A DNA stretch of 64,000 nucleotides from Sipunculus nudus (GCA_026874595.1 CM049308.1:11371501-11435500); one strand, 5' to 3'; shown: positions 36,277-48,947, counted from the stretch's first letter. The notes: a model not told the origin generated them from the letters alone. A program made the numbers and translations.

Positions 36277-36327
<51 letters not shown>
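36277..36327. repeat. (GA)n microsatellite
   Basis: About 25 uninterrupted GA units followed by a G-rich tail. The Glu-Arg or Ser-Leu open frames across it are artefacts. Confidence 0.95.
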
Positions 36328-36332
<5 letters not shown>

Positions 36333-36633
36333 AGGGGAGAAAGATGGCGTTATATATATATAGTTCCGGGTTCAGGAGGGTACTAACACCCACGTGCCCA
36401 GACGTTAAGAGTCACGAGACGACCCGCGTCGGGAGATAGGGGCACGTACGGTAAAGTAGGGTAAGGACCACGTCGAGCGTGGGTGAAGGGGTGAGATTGC
36501 GTATTGGAAGCGCTGGGTCCAGATAGACATATTTGTCAGCTATTGTCATTGGTTATTTGATAATCGAGCGATTCTAGCTTCTACGTTCGAATTAATCCCA
36601 TATTTTCCATTAAGAACAGTACAATATATACGG

Positions 36634-36636
<3 letters not shown>

Positions 36637-36711
<75 letters not shown>
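36637..36711. repeat. (AT)n microsatellite
   Basis: About 37 AT dinucleotides, the longest AT tract in the window. It is one of several long AT tracts within 12 kb. Confidence 0.95.
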
Positions 36712-36713
<2 letters not shown>

Positions 36714-36819
36714 CTAAGTGTGTCGTGAATGTGCATTTTAATAAAACTGATCACGTGAATGTACATAAAAAAATAACAAAATGCGCGTTAAGGGAGAGAA
36801 GGGGGGCGAGGGAGAGAAT

Positions 36820-36896
36820 AGACAGACAAACAGACACACAGACAACTAGACAAACACCTAGACAGACCCCCCCCCCCCCACACACACACACACACA
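36820..36896. repeat. ACAGAC tract, C13 run and (CA)n
   Basis: Degenerate GACAGACAAACAGAC units run into a 13-base C run (36867-36879) and a short CA tract. This is low-complexity DNA. Confidence 0.85.
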
Positions 36897-37601
36897 AACG
36901 CACTTGTACACAGTGTGCCATGCGCCACTGCCCCAACGCTACACATTTTCAGAATCCTCAGAATAAGCAGAGAAATTGAGGTTATAAACCCCAGCAACCC
37001 AGGTAAATACCCCCTTATGTGAACCACGCGAACACCTGTATACATACATAAATGTCATTAAAGTGGTTAGTGGGACATCAAACGCACACCAAACGACCAA
37101 CGCTGGCGTAGCGGCTTTTCTGATTTCTGTAATCCGTAGTCTTATACACCACGAGGCACGCACAGGGTCAGCTTATATTCAGATGAGGCTGACCTCTCCT
37201 GTTTGTTTCACGTGGTGAACCAAAGATACCCCGGCCGCAACATAACGTTACCGCAATAGTTAATCACTGATGAAACTGCGTGCTGCATGTTTTATTACTG
37301 TACTGTCACAACTGGAACTATATCCTGAAGTTTAACGCCATTCCAAATTAATTTCGTGGCCGCAGAATATATGCAATAACACGTATATATGATACTCTGT
37401 GAACACCTTAGTTTATACCAGATGCCCAAACTGTTACTATATAATTATATCTAAAAATATGATCTTCGTGCCATATTTCAGTCCGTTTGAAGGCCCGCAT
37501 ATAAATACAACATGGCACGATGACGCGAAGGTCTGTCTGCTTGATTATATTGTAACTGCATCACTTGTCTGTGCCCCTGACGCAGTTTGCAAATATGCTG
37601 G

Positions 37602-37652
<51 letters not shown>
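37602..37652. repeat. (TA)n microsatellite
   Basis: About 25 TA units. The 141-codon frame at 37399-37824 runs through it, giving a Tyr-Ile repeat. I do not accept that frame as a gene. Confidence 0.95.
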
Positions 37653-37653
<1 letters not shown>

Positions 37654-39070
37654 GAAAATTCGATATTTAAAACCATGCTATTCATAATTGAGAAATTTAA
37701 TCAACTTTTTTTTTATAAAAACTTTATAGAGTGGTCATCAGTCATCACCCATCAACCCAAAGAATCTCACGCCACTGCATGTATGTCACGTTCCGCAACT
37801 TCTTCCGTACGTATGAAGACATGAACAAACATGAAAACATACTATAGTATTTATAAATGGCTACATTTATGTGATTCTATTGTTTCTTGGCCGAAAAGTA
37901 TCTAGTACGTTGTACATTTATATGTTAGGAAAAAGTGATCCGGTAAGAAACAGACACACGAACGGACGGACATCAACCTCAAGGCAACCAGGCTCAGACC
38001 ACGTGTATGCCTGCATGCAATGCGTCACATGTAAAAAGGGCATTTATGTGAAATGACATGCGTTGTTAAGCGTTGTTAAGCAAGCTTCAGAGGAACTTAT
38101 AGTTGAGACGCAGATACTCTTGGCCCAAGGATTACATGCAAGACCTCGCATTATATGGTCGATGACATGATCGCTCTAATTTTAACTCTGTTTATTGTTT
38201 ATTATATATGAATGCGGGAGCCGGCCTCGGGCTGCATTTGCGCAAGGCTATCCGTCAGGACTCCATGATGCCAGAACCTATCATTATATCGAAACACATG
38301 GTAACTCCATGAAACGCAGTTTATGTTCTGTGCATGCTGGATAGAGAATAATAAATGGGGGAGATATAGGGATGGCATCCGCCATCGGAAGGGGGGGGGG
38401 GGGGGGCATTGGAAACCTCACGACCTTAAAGGAGGGGAAAAGTGTTTTATTCAATGGTATTCGGGTCCAATGTTTGCGAGCGAAATCTGCATGTTAAGGA
38501 AAGCATCTTTTGTCCAGTTCAATTATACTGTCATCAAACATATTTCTGAAATGTCTAACCTCTTTATTTAACCACACGCACCTCCGTACATAAGGTGCCT
38601 ATACATACTAGTATACCAAGGGAGAGCGACATTTCTGGGTATAGGCAGAAATATACCCAGGGGCTATATTTTAAATGAGATTTGCCCCGTATGGGGATTC
38701 TATATGACATCTACGATGCCAGGAATTTCTAGTTATCATGTTTGGGCATTTCTGTAAAAAAAACCTCAGACCAACCAACCAACCTACAACCCATGCAGCC
38801 AACCGAGTGCGGTTAAACTTAGCCTGCTTCCTGCGGTAAGTAGAATGGCACTCGGAAGAGCGCATATACCTCCGGCACTGCAAAACAGTCGAGATCATCT
38901 GCATGCTGGTTTCACCCGTTTAAAATGAAGACAGTGCCAAAATTTAATTAGGTGATCTTTGCCATATGAATGCTCTCCTTGTAGCAAGTGATAAGATTAA
39001 TTTCAGATATTGCAATTGATATGCTATGCTTAATTCTTAAAAAAAAAAAAAATAAATATAACGGGCTGAA

Positions 39071-39071
<1 letters not shown>
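37653..39071. other. Non-coding DNA with a G16 run
   Basis: G16 at 38391-38406 and a short ACGG tract at 37963-37972. No coding signal is recognised. Confidence 0.5.

Positions 39072-39133
<62 letters not shown>
39072..39133. repeat. (AT)n microsatellite
   Basis: About 30 AT units. Confidence 0.95.
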
Positions 39134-39137
<4 letters not shown>

Positions 39138-39299
39138 CAGTTAATAACAAGCAGCCAGTGAGTCACGTGTCATGTAAGCCTACATGAAGTCATCCTCCTG
39201 CCATTAAGGAAATATAGGCCTAGGGTTTGATTTATATATACATGTGTGTGTGTGTATTTTTTGCTGTTGATAGATGCATTCACGTTTCATATATGAAAT

Positions 39300-39900
39300 G
39301 GCTGTAAACATGCAGATTAACCCCCACACGCGTGACTTAAACCCGGTGCACCCATCCACGGTGAATGTCTCTCTGTCCTCACGTGACCTAGCTCTGTATC
39401 ATGGCATGGTATTTGACAACTTGGTGTCGTCTTGAGGTACTTGAGTAAATGTCTGCCGCATGCGCAAATCTTGATAGTACCAAAGGCCGCCAGCAACATC
39501 CACTAAAAGCCGCCTGCAACATCCTTACGAATCCTGTGTTCTGTTTGACAGCCTCGGCACGGCAGGAATGCGTGGAATGCCAAGCACGCGTGTATACGGA
39601 AAACTCTACAGCACCCGTTTACTGCAAGCGAGATGTTCCAAAAGAATGACTACGGTGCTTGGTTGAAATAAAATTTGTTTCAATAGTGTCTGGCGCTGAA
39701 GGTGCCGGTCGGACGTCAAAATTTCACGGCTGGTGCGTGCTTTCAAAACTACGCGAGCATCGCAACACAACCCTGAGGCCTCGTGAATAGGCGGGAAATG
39801 GAACGTGACTGACAGACGGGGACCATTCCGCGCACTCGTTTACGCAGCTGACCTGTCGTCTGCGCTAGCCGTGTTTTAAGATAAGCTGTCTGTTGGATGT
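39300..39900 (+). promoter_or_regulatory. CpG-richer distal promoter region
   Basis: CpG density and GC content rise here relative to the flanks. Visible sites are a palindromic E-box TCACGTGA at 39379-39386 (USF/MITF/TFEB-type) and GCATGCGCA at 39458-39466 (NRF1-like). The block lies 1.2-1.8 kb upstream of the only convincing coding exon. The regulatory role is inferred from position and composition. Frames in this block (for example 39449-39649) have no family resemblance. Confidence 0.4.
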
Positions 39901-40381
39901 GCTATGTTGTGGGTTGTATATCTGTGCCCACCTGGATACTCGTTTCCAGTTGTGAAAGATGCAGCTGACAAAATCCAAGTAAAGAAATTCTGTACACCAT
40001 AAAATAGCGAAATCCACGAGTGTATGAGAAATCTATGCAATAAAATGTCTTAAATGCAGAATGACATTGAATTTATATTTGCAAGTGATGCATGGTTTAT
40101 TGAAATGGTAATTATCATTAAAATGTTCTATAGTTAGGATGAAATTGATTTAAATGAACAACAACACACGCACAGTTTGTCCAGATATGTTTTATAAAAT
40201 CTTATTAAAGCAATCAAGTTAAAGGGTAATGAAAATATTAAATACAGCACTTTGAAGGCACATCTATAAAATTTGTATGAAATTGTTAATGCGAACTTTT
40301 ACTCACCACTAAGCCAATTGATTCCTTAATTCATTAACATTTATATAATGGACATAACAAAAATGGTACGGATCCACGTTT

Positions 40382-40389
40382 TATAAATA
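40382..40389 (+). promoter_or_regulatory. TATA-like box TATAAATA
   Basis: TATAAATA lies at the upstream edge of the GC-rich block that leads into the IGFBP-domain exon. An initiator-like sequence ('aacagtccg') lies about 25 bp downstream. If used, the leader would be about 0.7 kb and contain many upstream ATGs, so a later start site or a spliced leader is also possible. Confidence 0.3.
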
Positions 40390-40609
40390 CCATGCACGTG
40401 ACACGCGTGAGAAAACAGTCCGTTTATTTTCATAAAACAGAAATCAGTGTTGAGCAAGTCCGCGTAAAAAGCGTCTATGGACGCTAGCTTGCAGCGCGCA
40501 CTAGTTGGTTCCATCTGATAAACTTATCTAATTTAGTTGAAAAGAGGACGAGGCCATCAGTTAGTTGACAAGACACATCTCCGGACGGTGGTTTATGTTG
40601 TATTTGTTC

Positions 40610-41138
40610 ATCTAAGTCACACCGTTGCCTGGAAGTGCGCGGACCAGTTACCGCTCAGCGCTCCGCGTGCCCGCCTGTCCCCGCCTCCCGCCACTCACAA
40701 ACTGATCATTGATACGGACCTGTCCCAGCGCCGACCGCTAGCGCCGCCTACCGGTGTACGTTAAGATGTAAACAAGGGAAGCGTCAAGTATGACAGGTGC
40801 TCCGATAGAAGGCAGTTCGCCCGGCATCTGATTTGACAAACAGCGATGTGACGTGCTAGGCCAGACCGTCATGTTTGTAGTGAACTGAGACCTTATTGGT
40901 GCCATCGGAAAGCGAGGCGTTATGAGATGGTTACTTATTGACATGGGGCTCTGAATCACAACACAGCACATGTGGGCGAAGGGCCCAATGATACACTTTA
41001 CTCTATACTCATGTTATGTGCCGGCCCGTGGGGAAGGCCGTGCAGGAGTCCAAACAGAAGTCCGGCTAACGTCAAAGTTCGCAAACCACTGAAGCAAGCA
41101 ACTACTGATCTTAATTGCAAAGTTTATCTGGATGGGAT
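40610..41138 (+). promoter_or_regulatory. GC-rich core promoter and 5' leader of the IGFBP-domain gene
   Basis: 40630-40760 is the most GC- and CpG-rich stretch near the gene, with GC-box-like CCCCGCCTCCC (40679-40689) and repeated GCGC/CCGC words. Upstream ATGs are frequent. One is a minimal start-stop (ATG TAA, 40766-40771). Another at 41132 opens a 9-codon frame that overlaps the main start and stops at 41159-41161. A TAA (41112-41114) precedes the coding frame. Confidence 0.5.
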
Positions 41139-41451
41139 ATGCCTTTCGCTGGATGTATTAACGTGTTGGGGTTGTTGTTGGTGCTGTTTTGGATGTCCAG
41201 GGGGTGCTTGGGGTTACAGTGCGCCCCCTGCGAAAGACAACTTTGCGCCCCTCAGGTAAACTGCACGGGGGGTCTTGTACTGGATGTGTGCGCGTGTTGT
41301 CATGTGTGTGCACGTGTACTTGATGAAGTTTGTGGCGGCCTGTTTGGGTTACACGGTCGGTGTGGTGAAGGATTACTCTGTGTGACACCACCAGGAACTC
41401 ATCTGAATCAACCATCCACGGATCAGGAAGGGATATGTAAACCTATACCAA
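41139..41451 (+). CDS. CRIM1: First coding exon of an IGFBP-domain protein, CRIM1-like (partial)
   Basis: Encodes the first 104 residues plus one base of a secreted or membrane protein. Residues 1-25 form a signal peptide (hydrophobic core about 9-19, likely cleavage after Gly25). Residues 28-100 carry twelve cysteines (28, 31, 36, 42, 51, 53, 54, 57, 65, 75, 81, 100) in the IGFBP N-domain pattern, including the CxCCxxC core at 51-57. Asn41-Cys-Thr is a possible glycosylation sequon. ATG 41139 is the first in-frame start after TAA at 41112. The exon ends at A|GTAAGT (GT at 41452), a phase 1 donor; read-through would stop near 41481. The CGG-x-FG-x-x-G-x-C stretch and PP pair fit CRIM1, a transmembrane BMP modulator with later von Willebrand C repeats. 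A perlustrin-type single IGFBP-domain protein is the main alternative. No later exon was found, consistent with a long first intron. The domain call is near-certain; the gene name is not. Confidence 0.85.
41158..41215 (+). other. Signal-peptide coding segment
   Basis: This part of the exon encodes a Leu/Val-rich stretch ending in Cys-Leu-Gly just before the first domain cysteine. It directs the product to the secretory pathway, where the twelve cysteines can form disulphides. It is listed separately because the start choice depends on it: beginning at ATG 41139 gives a normal 25-residue signal. Confidence 0.7.
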
Positions 41452-41513
41452 GTAAGTACATTGTGCATGATCTAATCAAATAATATGATGTATCAAAGTA
41501 TATTTATAGTATC

Positions 41514-41515
<2 letters not shown>

Positions 41516-41566
<51 letters not shown>
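41516..41566. repeat. (AT)n microsatellite, intronic
   Basis: About 25 AT units, only 65 bp after the exon 1 donor. A second AT tract follows at 41671-41720. Confidence 0.95.
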
Positions 41567-41570
<4 letters not shown>

Positions 41571-41670
41571 ATATATATTCAAAATATAGTTATAATGTAA
41601 ATATATCTACTATAAATATTCAAAGACATTTACAGAATTAAAAAGTTTTATCATAAATGTAGTGTAGATT

Positions 41671-41680
41671 ATATATATAT

Positions 41681-41720
<40 letters not shown>
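41671..41720. repeat. (AT)n microsatellite, interrupted
   Basis: An AT/TA tract interrupted once by TATG. Confidence 0.9.
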
Positions 41721-41723
<3 letters not shown>

Positions 41724-41790
41724 CAGTGTATTCAGAGTAGAATATGAATACATTATTTGTATGTTTCGGTATAGTAGTTTACATACAACG

Positions 41791-41895
41791 TTAGTCCAGA
41801 ACTGGACTGTTTAGGGCCTACTTATAATCTGATAGACGGGGCAACATAGACTAACAGATTATAAACAGGCCCCGAACAGTCCAGTTCTGGACTAA
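41791..41895. mobile_element. 105-bp near-perfect palindrome (miniature inverted-repeat element)
   Basis: The arms of about 44 bp begin TTAGTCCAGAACTGGACTGT and end in its reverse complement. A loop of about 17 bp lies around 'gacggggcaacatagac'. Only a few mismatches separate the arms. Flanks TACAACG (41784-41790) and TACAGCG (41896-41902) look like a 7-bp duplication with one change. It lies 340 bp inside the probable first intron, so its transcript would fold into a long hairpin. Confidence 0.75.
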
Positions 41896-41902
41896 TACAG
41901 CG

Positions 41903-44900
41903 TGTGAGTGTACCCATGTCGTAATTACAGAGCAGTAAAACTGTTCTTTGTTATCATGATTTACTCCTGAAAACTTTTAATCTAAATTCAAAATAGCTCA
42001 TCTAATCAGGGAACTGGCTAAATGAAATGATTAATTAATGTAATCATTCAAAACCTTTTTATCTTTTAATGAAAAGAATCAGTAAAAGTGCTGTCAATCT
42101 CTCGAGTTTTTAATGGTTTTGAACCACTCACTGGAAGCCCATCTGACGTAACAAACTGTTGATGTACAATAGTGTGAAGTAGGACCATTTGTGTACATTC
42201 GGAACATTAGTTATCAATTTGCTGAATAAATAATGCCAGGTATGCAGGCATGTGCTATGTTATGACAGATGAGTAACTGATATTGTGTCGTATGGTATAA
42301 TGTTAATTACAGACTATAAATCTTGGTATGTGTTGTGACATATGGTGTAATGTTAATTATAACTTGCACGTAAGTTATAACATCAGAGAATGGTGCAACA
42401 AAAATGACAAAGCATATTATCTGAAGGGACCATGAAGACTAATATCTGGTTGTTGATTAAATACTCAGTGCTCACAGACAGGACAGTGGTACAGGTGATA
42501 TTGCGAAATGCTGATTGACGCAGCACAGGTAGAAGGTGAAGAGACAATATCCACGCAGTGTACAAACATACAGAGCCACATATATAGACGGTTCAGCAAT
42601 CATCCTCTGATAAAGCTAATCTGAGGCTATAAGTGTTAGCTTGAGGACCAGCCAAGGGTCACCCTTGATTTAACTTGGCTTGATAAGATATTGGATTGAA
42701 GTATTTAATTGGGGAGTTTATTGACCAATGTGTTTGCACCTGGGAGTGTTGACAGAGGGCTCCGCAGAAACAAACTCACTGATAACACACTCTCCGAACA
42801 GAGTGACTTGAACCATGCCGTAGAGTGTTCCGGCTCGACGGGTTTTCACAGGACTCACAATTCTGAGCAGTCTGTGTTATTCTCCTGTTATTTACCAGTT
42901 GTTCAGTGTGTGTTCTTTTCCCAGGTGTAATTATATACGTGTGTATTCATTCAAATAAGTATATACAGTTACTTGCTGCAAACATATATTTTGTAGACAC
43001 TGTTACACATTGATAGTTGTTACTTTTGTATGTTAAATAGATTTTGATGGTTCATTGTACTTTTGCAATTTGAATATTGATTTTTAAAAATCTCATTTGC
43101 TGCACAGTGACTTTAACCCTTACCAAGATAGTATCCTTTAATCAGTGTGTCCTATTTCTATTTCTGAGTGTAACTCTAAATGCTTAAATGCTTGAATATC
43201 TATGGTTGGTAAATGGACACAAGTATGCTATTATAATATGTTTTCTAAAATATGCATCAAGAACCTGTGAAAAATAAATTTTAGAAAATGAAAAAGATGA
43301 AAGAAAATGTAGTGTATGTACCCATTATAAAACTGCAGATATAGATAAAAAATTATTGAATTGAGCATATTTAAATCCTTAGATGAGAAAATAAAGTTTG
43401 CTCAAGGTTAAGATGAATTAGAAAAAGGAAATTTAATAAGACATTCTTGAAGTATATGCATTTGTATATTTATATTATCACAAGACGCAGCCAGATTTTG
43501 GCCTGTGTTTGTTTACTGCAATTAATACAAATTTTATGGTGTCCTGGTTCAGTTACCATGAAAATTCTTTATTGAGGTATATATATAATGGCCTGGTTTA
43601 TATCTGTTTCAGAATATGCCCTAAATTGGCCTGAATGTTAGAAATCACTGTTGCATGGACAGCGGGGAAAATGAAAGAGAAGCAGTTGGGTTAAAATAGG
43701 GATAAAAAATGCAGTGTCCATTCTTGCTCCATGCTTGTTATCAGTCTCAGCTGATCAGGAGCAGGGGTCCGCAGTTCCACCCAGGGATTATCATAAATGA
43801 TATGTGGTGATATTTTATGAAACTGGCAGTTAAGTTCCAAAAAGAAAACTTTATAAGAGAATGAAGCATAGGGCCTGAGTGACTAGCATGAAACCTAAAC
43901 GTACCATTTCCAAAATTTGATAAATTTTATTCAGTTTATTAATGAGAAAGAGAACTTATTTCTGATTGCATTGCAGTCTAATTACAATGAATGACACTAT
44001 GGGACACTCCCTGCAACATCTACACCACTCAGGTGCAAATTATTGCAACCCCCCCCCCATTCCCCAACTTTTTGTAATATTCCTTAGCCTAAGATATTAT
44101 CCTGCTGAATAATGAAAACCCCTTTTTATACCCCCTCCTGGGTATAGAAATAATTGAATGAATGTGATTTTGATGCAATTTTACCACTTTGATCACTTTC
44201 TGCTACTATCTACACATTTTATACCCTAGAGTTTCATTTCTTATGTGACATTTCAACCCCTATATTTGATTCTGCTGTAATTTTGGACACATTTGGTCTC
44301 AATCTCATGTTACTGTAAATTGGACACACTGAGTCTCATGTTACTCTAATTTTCTTACATTTGGTCTCACTTCAGTTTAATTTTATAACCCATGGGTCAC
44401 TTTCAACTTAAAATATTTTACTCCTTGGTCTCATTTAACTGTATTTTTCTATCATTAGGTATCACTTTCTTTTCCAAACTGACCCTTTTTTGAGTGCTGG
44501 TGTTTAGCAGTAGGCCTGAATGGATGGGTCATCTACCTGGATTGAGTGGTCAGTCCTGTGTTGGTGGTAGTCCTGCGATGAGGCTGTCCATGACCCAGGC
44601 CTCAGCTATATCTGTCCACTCTCATTGTAGTGGTCAGCCATTGATTAACCAGAATGCCTAGTCACAACTGTTCTTGTTTAGAATGCCGTACTTGACCAAA
44701 TGGCACACTGGGACATCTTCCAAACTTCAGGTCATTGAGCCCTCTGTGTCAGGCTTGTGTAGTTTGTGGTGTTTATACCTGTACCAACATGTCAAATACA
44801 ATACCTGTTTGAGAACCATGCATCAAGTCAACATGGGAACATCTTTGTGGTTATTGACTTCTTGTGCAGATATGGAGAGTTAATAGATTTAATATACTAC

Positions 44901-47900
44901 TCTGTGAGTGTAAATATTAATACAGTGCAGATTCATTGAAATGGTCCGGTGTATCACTGTATGTCACTTTAAGTTCATAATTAGAGACTTGGCTCCATGC
45001 AAGCATAGGCAGGTTTTTATGTTGTCATGTAACAATAATAGCTTTAAAATCTATACATGATATAATTGACAGGCAGTACTAAATGGTTGTCATGGAGCTC
45101 CTCTGTGGGAAAGAGAAATGGTCTCAGAGTGTGAAGAAGGATGCCAAGTGTGTCCTAAGGGGTGTAATTTTCCATATTTTGCATTAAATCCTGCAGCATT
45201 TCACATTATTTTAAAAATTTTTGTGAAAGGTCAGTCACAGTGCCATCTATCAGAAACTACTCAAGTGTATTCAGCTTGGCCCATCGAAAACCCATCCCCG
45301 AACAACTGCCTCAGGCAGAACTAAGAAAGGTTAATTATGTTAGTATTAATAATAGGGCTGGCCGGATATATGGATATATTTTGATATAGTGATCAGTGCC
45401 ATAGGACCAATACAATTACCAATGGATCTGACAAGAAACGATCATATGTAAAATATCTAACAAGATTTGATATAATGGTGTTTATGTGACAAGGTTTGGA
45501 TAACAAGACATCTGATTGCACACATGTGGAATCAGTAATAATTTATCCATATAAAAAATATCTGTGATTTTTTTAAGCAGTATAGATTTTATTTTATTAT
45601 CAGTATTGAGTACATGCAAAACTACTGTTTTTATAGTCTTTGTAAAGTAATTTTAGATGACCTTGGTGGTTAGGTTTGAATTTACCTGTGTTTTTCGAAT
45701 TATGTGATTCAGCGGGGTTCAAAAATGTTTTATATTGATACACCATGTATTTTCCTAAGGAGTACTGGTACAGAGTACAGCCAGTACAAGTTACCATCAC
45801 AATTACAGTGGGAGATAGGCAGGGATCACCTCATTAAGCTGACAGTATAATTGCTCCATTGATTAAATAGAGACTACATGAGAGAGTCCAGGACAACTCT
45901 GTATAATTACATTTCAGTGATCTCCAGGACAATTGCATGACTGTAATTATCACCAGTGCAGGGGTCCTCCATGCCTTCACTCCTCCCTGATGGGTTTGAT
46001 ATCCTGGTGCTGAACCACCTGACTAGGCCTGGTGCACCAGTAAGGGTCATCTGGTCCGTGGACCTTGGCTCCGCAGTCATAACAGACCACCAGGCATGTC
46101 AAGGGGTAATTAATATACCACCAAGTCAGAATGAACAGACATGCACAGACAGACATGTATGCACAGACGGACATGCACAAACACAGAAACACACTTATTC
46201 ATAAACACATGCACAAAAACACAAAAGTAGAGGGATTGCTATGCATATTAATTATCTCTGTCACTTAAGAAAGTTATATTCCCTCCTACAAAAGTTCCTC
46301 TGTCAGTCTGTTGTTCTATATACAAGATAATATTGTATAAGTACTTATATTATAGTTAGAATTCAGAAAAACTTTGTGAGGAAGTTTGACTTCATGAAAA
46401 AAAATTAAGGTCAGACCAGTTTACAGGTGATCTGCATGTGATGAAGATTCAGGAATAAGCTTTGTCTGTTTGTATGTCTGTCTGTTATTACCAGTTTTCT
46501 AGTTCAGAATTTTATAAATGATTTTGAGTAGAATTGTGGAGAATGCTAGCTGTGAGGTAAAGAAACAGAAATGGATAAAACTGGCGTAGACCACATTTTG
46601 GGGTATTAGCTTCACATTTTACGGACTTGTGTAAATGGATCTGAACTTTGTACCTGCCTGCAACTGGTACTGTCTGGTATTAATCAGGGGTCCTGAATTT
46701 GGAGTTTGTCGGAATGGAAGGTTCATCCATTGACTGTGTTCCCTGACCTTTTCATAGTACTGTAATTATCTATATATAGTTTGGCAGTGTTCTTTTTATC
46801 AGTATCATATAGTGCAGTAGGTTGCCTCAAGGAAATGGCTGATCCTTAGATATAAGATGGAAGCAAAAAGTTTATGACAGACGAGCAACATTGAGTTACA
46901 AATCATGTTTTATAGATAGAAAGATACCATCTTGGGAGGAGTTGGTGGGAGGTTTTCATCTTAGATTGATTAGAAATGAACTTAATTGTAGGCTTACCTC
47001 AGATTCTCTGACTGATAAGTGTACCCAGGTCTCTGCCTCATGTTAAGATGGATATCTTGCTTTGATGAATCACACGCCATGATTTAATGTAATTGAGGTT
47101 ACGGTTCTCTGCCTGTGTCTGAGATTCTTAGGATGCAAGGATGGCTCGCATCCTGCCCATGCTTCACTGGTTGGTTGGATTTTTATATGCTTGTGTATGA
47201 CGGGAAGTATTATGGTAAACCAACTGTCTGTCTGTCTGTCTGTCAGAGATAACTAGTCTACTTTGTTGTGTCGCCACAACAACTTACCAGAAATATAATG
47301 GAATTTGATCAAAATCAACGGAAATATTTATCAGTATAATATCTCACCTAATTTTGATTTCCTGCCAAATCCACACTTATTAATTTAAATGAGGTCAGAG
47401 GTTACCAAACATTGTGATGAGTTACTGAAAATCTAATGAATGTTCTTGTTCTGTTACTTATGAGTGTAGCAAAAGAAGGAATGTTTCAGATGTATAGAAA
47501 TATATCAGCTTGGATCATTATGTTATTTGATACATTTTATAATTTGCTCTCCTAATTATATAGCAGTATCAGTGAGCTAGTATGCAGGTATTACCCAGGA
47601 TTCCTAGGTTTTGCCCCTATTATTTCTTTTTGATTAGAGTAATGTGTTCTGCTCAGCCAAACATGAGTTAAAGTGTCAGTGGTAAATTGCTTCTTTTTGA
47701 CATGGTCAGAGCCATTACGCTTTCCAGCAATATTCATAGTTTTTTCAAAGGATCATATTGGTCAGAGAGTTTCTCTTAATCTGGCTTGATTGTGATACTG
47801 AACATTAAGGTATTGGCTGACACAGAGAAACTTGTGTAGTGTGGTCCCAGTGTAAGCAAGATTACTCATGGTTATGTGGCGATGCAATGTTGTGTGAGAT

Positions 47901-48888
47901 CACTTGACCTGTGGTTAAACCCCATTGGGAATTTAATGAGGTTGACGTGCTGGAAGTCAAATTTTTCTCATAGGAGGGGCTTATTAGAAAAGTTAGCTCA
48001 GCCGAAACATGTAGAGAGTCACCCTTGGAGAGCACACACCACTACCACATCCAAGAGGTGTGGTAGAGTTTTGTTACATTGGGAGAGTAATCTGTTATAC
48101 AGTTACAATTACTTTGCTTAAAAATCAATGTTTTTGATTATGATTACTAAAAATATGTTATCAGTTGTAATTGATTACGACTACTAGTTACGATTACCCC
48201 GTGTCTGGTACAGACAGACAGACAGATAGACAGACAGACAGTGACACACTGAGTAACCTCTGTTCAGCTTGGTTCATGTTGGTAAGAAACGGTTTTTGAA
48301 CAGTTATTAGTTTAAATGGCTATTAGTTTATTTGTGTCTGTAGATAGAAGTACATAGAGGCTGATAATACAAGTATGCTGCTTTATAAAGCAAAGAATGC
48401 TTATTTCTTCTCTGTATTGCTTGACCAAAAAACCTGATGTGCTGTGCCTTGCACAGGTTATCTGATGATGGTGCATATAAAACCAGGAGCATTCCGTCAA
48501 GTATATTATTCTTTATCATACCACTCTGTCAGGTATATTACCAGGAATGATGGGAAGTCATTGGACAGACAGGTACACGACAAACAGAATAAAATAATCG
48601 CTGTTTAACACACCCACAGATTGCCTGGTATCAGACATTGGGCTGAAGTTATGACTCATGTATATATAACACCCAAAAATTTGGCCGCAGTAGATTTGTT
48701 ATATCTGCTATTTGAAGGCAAATAGGTAATATTTACTGGGTGAGGTTTCTTAGTTTTATATTAAAGTATATATAGCAGGGATTAAAATTAAACTTTCTAC
48801 AAACCAGAAGGGTCATGAAAAAAATCCCTGGCCAGGAGAAACCATAATTGAGCCAGTATGTTAGAGTGTTTTAAATTCATATAAATAC

Positions 48889-48893
<5 letters not shown>
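41903..48893. other. Probable first-intron DNA, no exon recognised
   Basis: I searched for cysteine-rich (von Willebrand C or antistasin-like) exons and found none. 44220-44470 has a degenerate repeat with 'ttggtctca' words. 46140-46200 is an ACAGAC/CACA tract. (CTGT)n lies at 47228-47243 and (GACA)n at 48210-48242. 47392-47404 is a DR1-like site with one mismatch. A frame at 45118-45324 begins with four cysteines but lacks splice support. Confidence 0.45.

Positions 48894-48947
<54 letters not shown>
48894..48947. repeat. (AT)n microsatellite
   Basis: About 27 AT units immediately left of the pogo-like terminal repeat. Confidence 0.95.

Noticed and set aside
37399-37824. 141-codon open frame (+), the longest in the window
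   Set aside because: It runs through a TA microsatellite that reads as a Tyr-Ile repeat and has no domain or splice support.
41115-41138. TTG at 41115 as the start of the IGFBP-domain protein
   Set aside because: A non-ATG start in a eukaryote is unlikely; ATG 41139 gives a normal signal peptide.
40972-41259. 95-codon frame overlapping the start of the IGFBP exon
   Set aside because: Out of frame with the cysteine domain and it starts at a non-ATG codon; leader sequence is the better reading.
45118-45324. Frame opening with four cysteines, considered as a second exon of the CRIM1-like gene
   Set aside because: No matching phase 1 acceptor and donor, and the rest of the frame is not domain-like.
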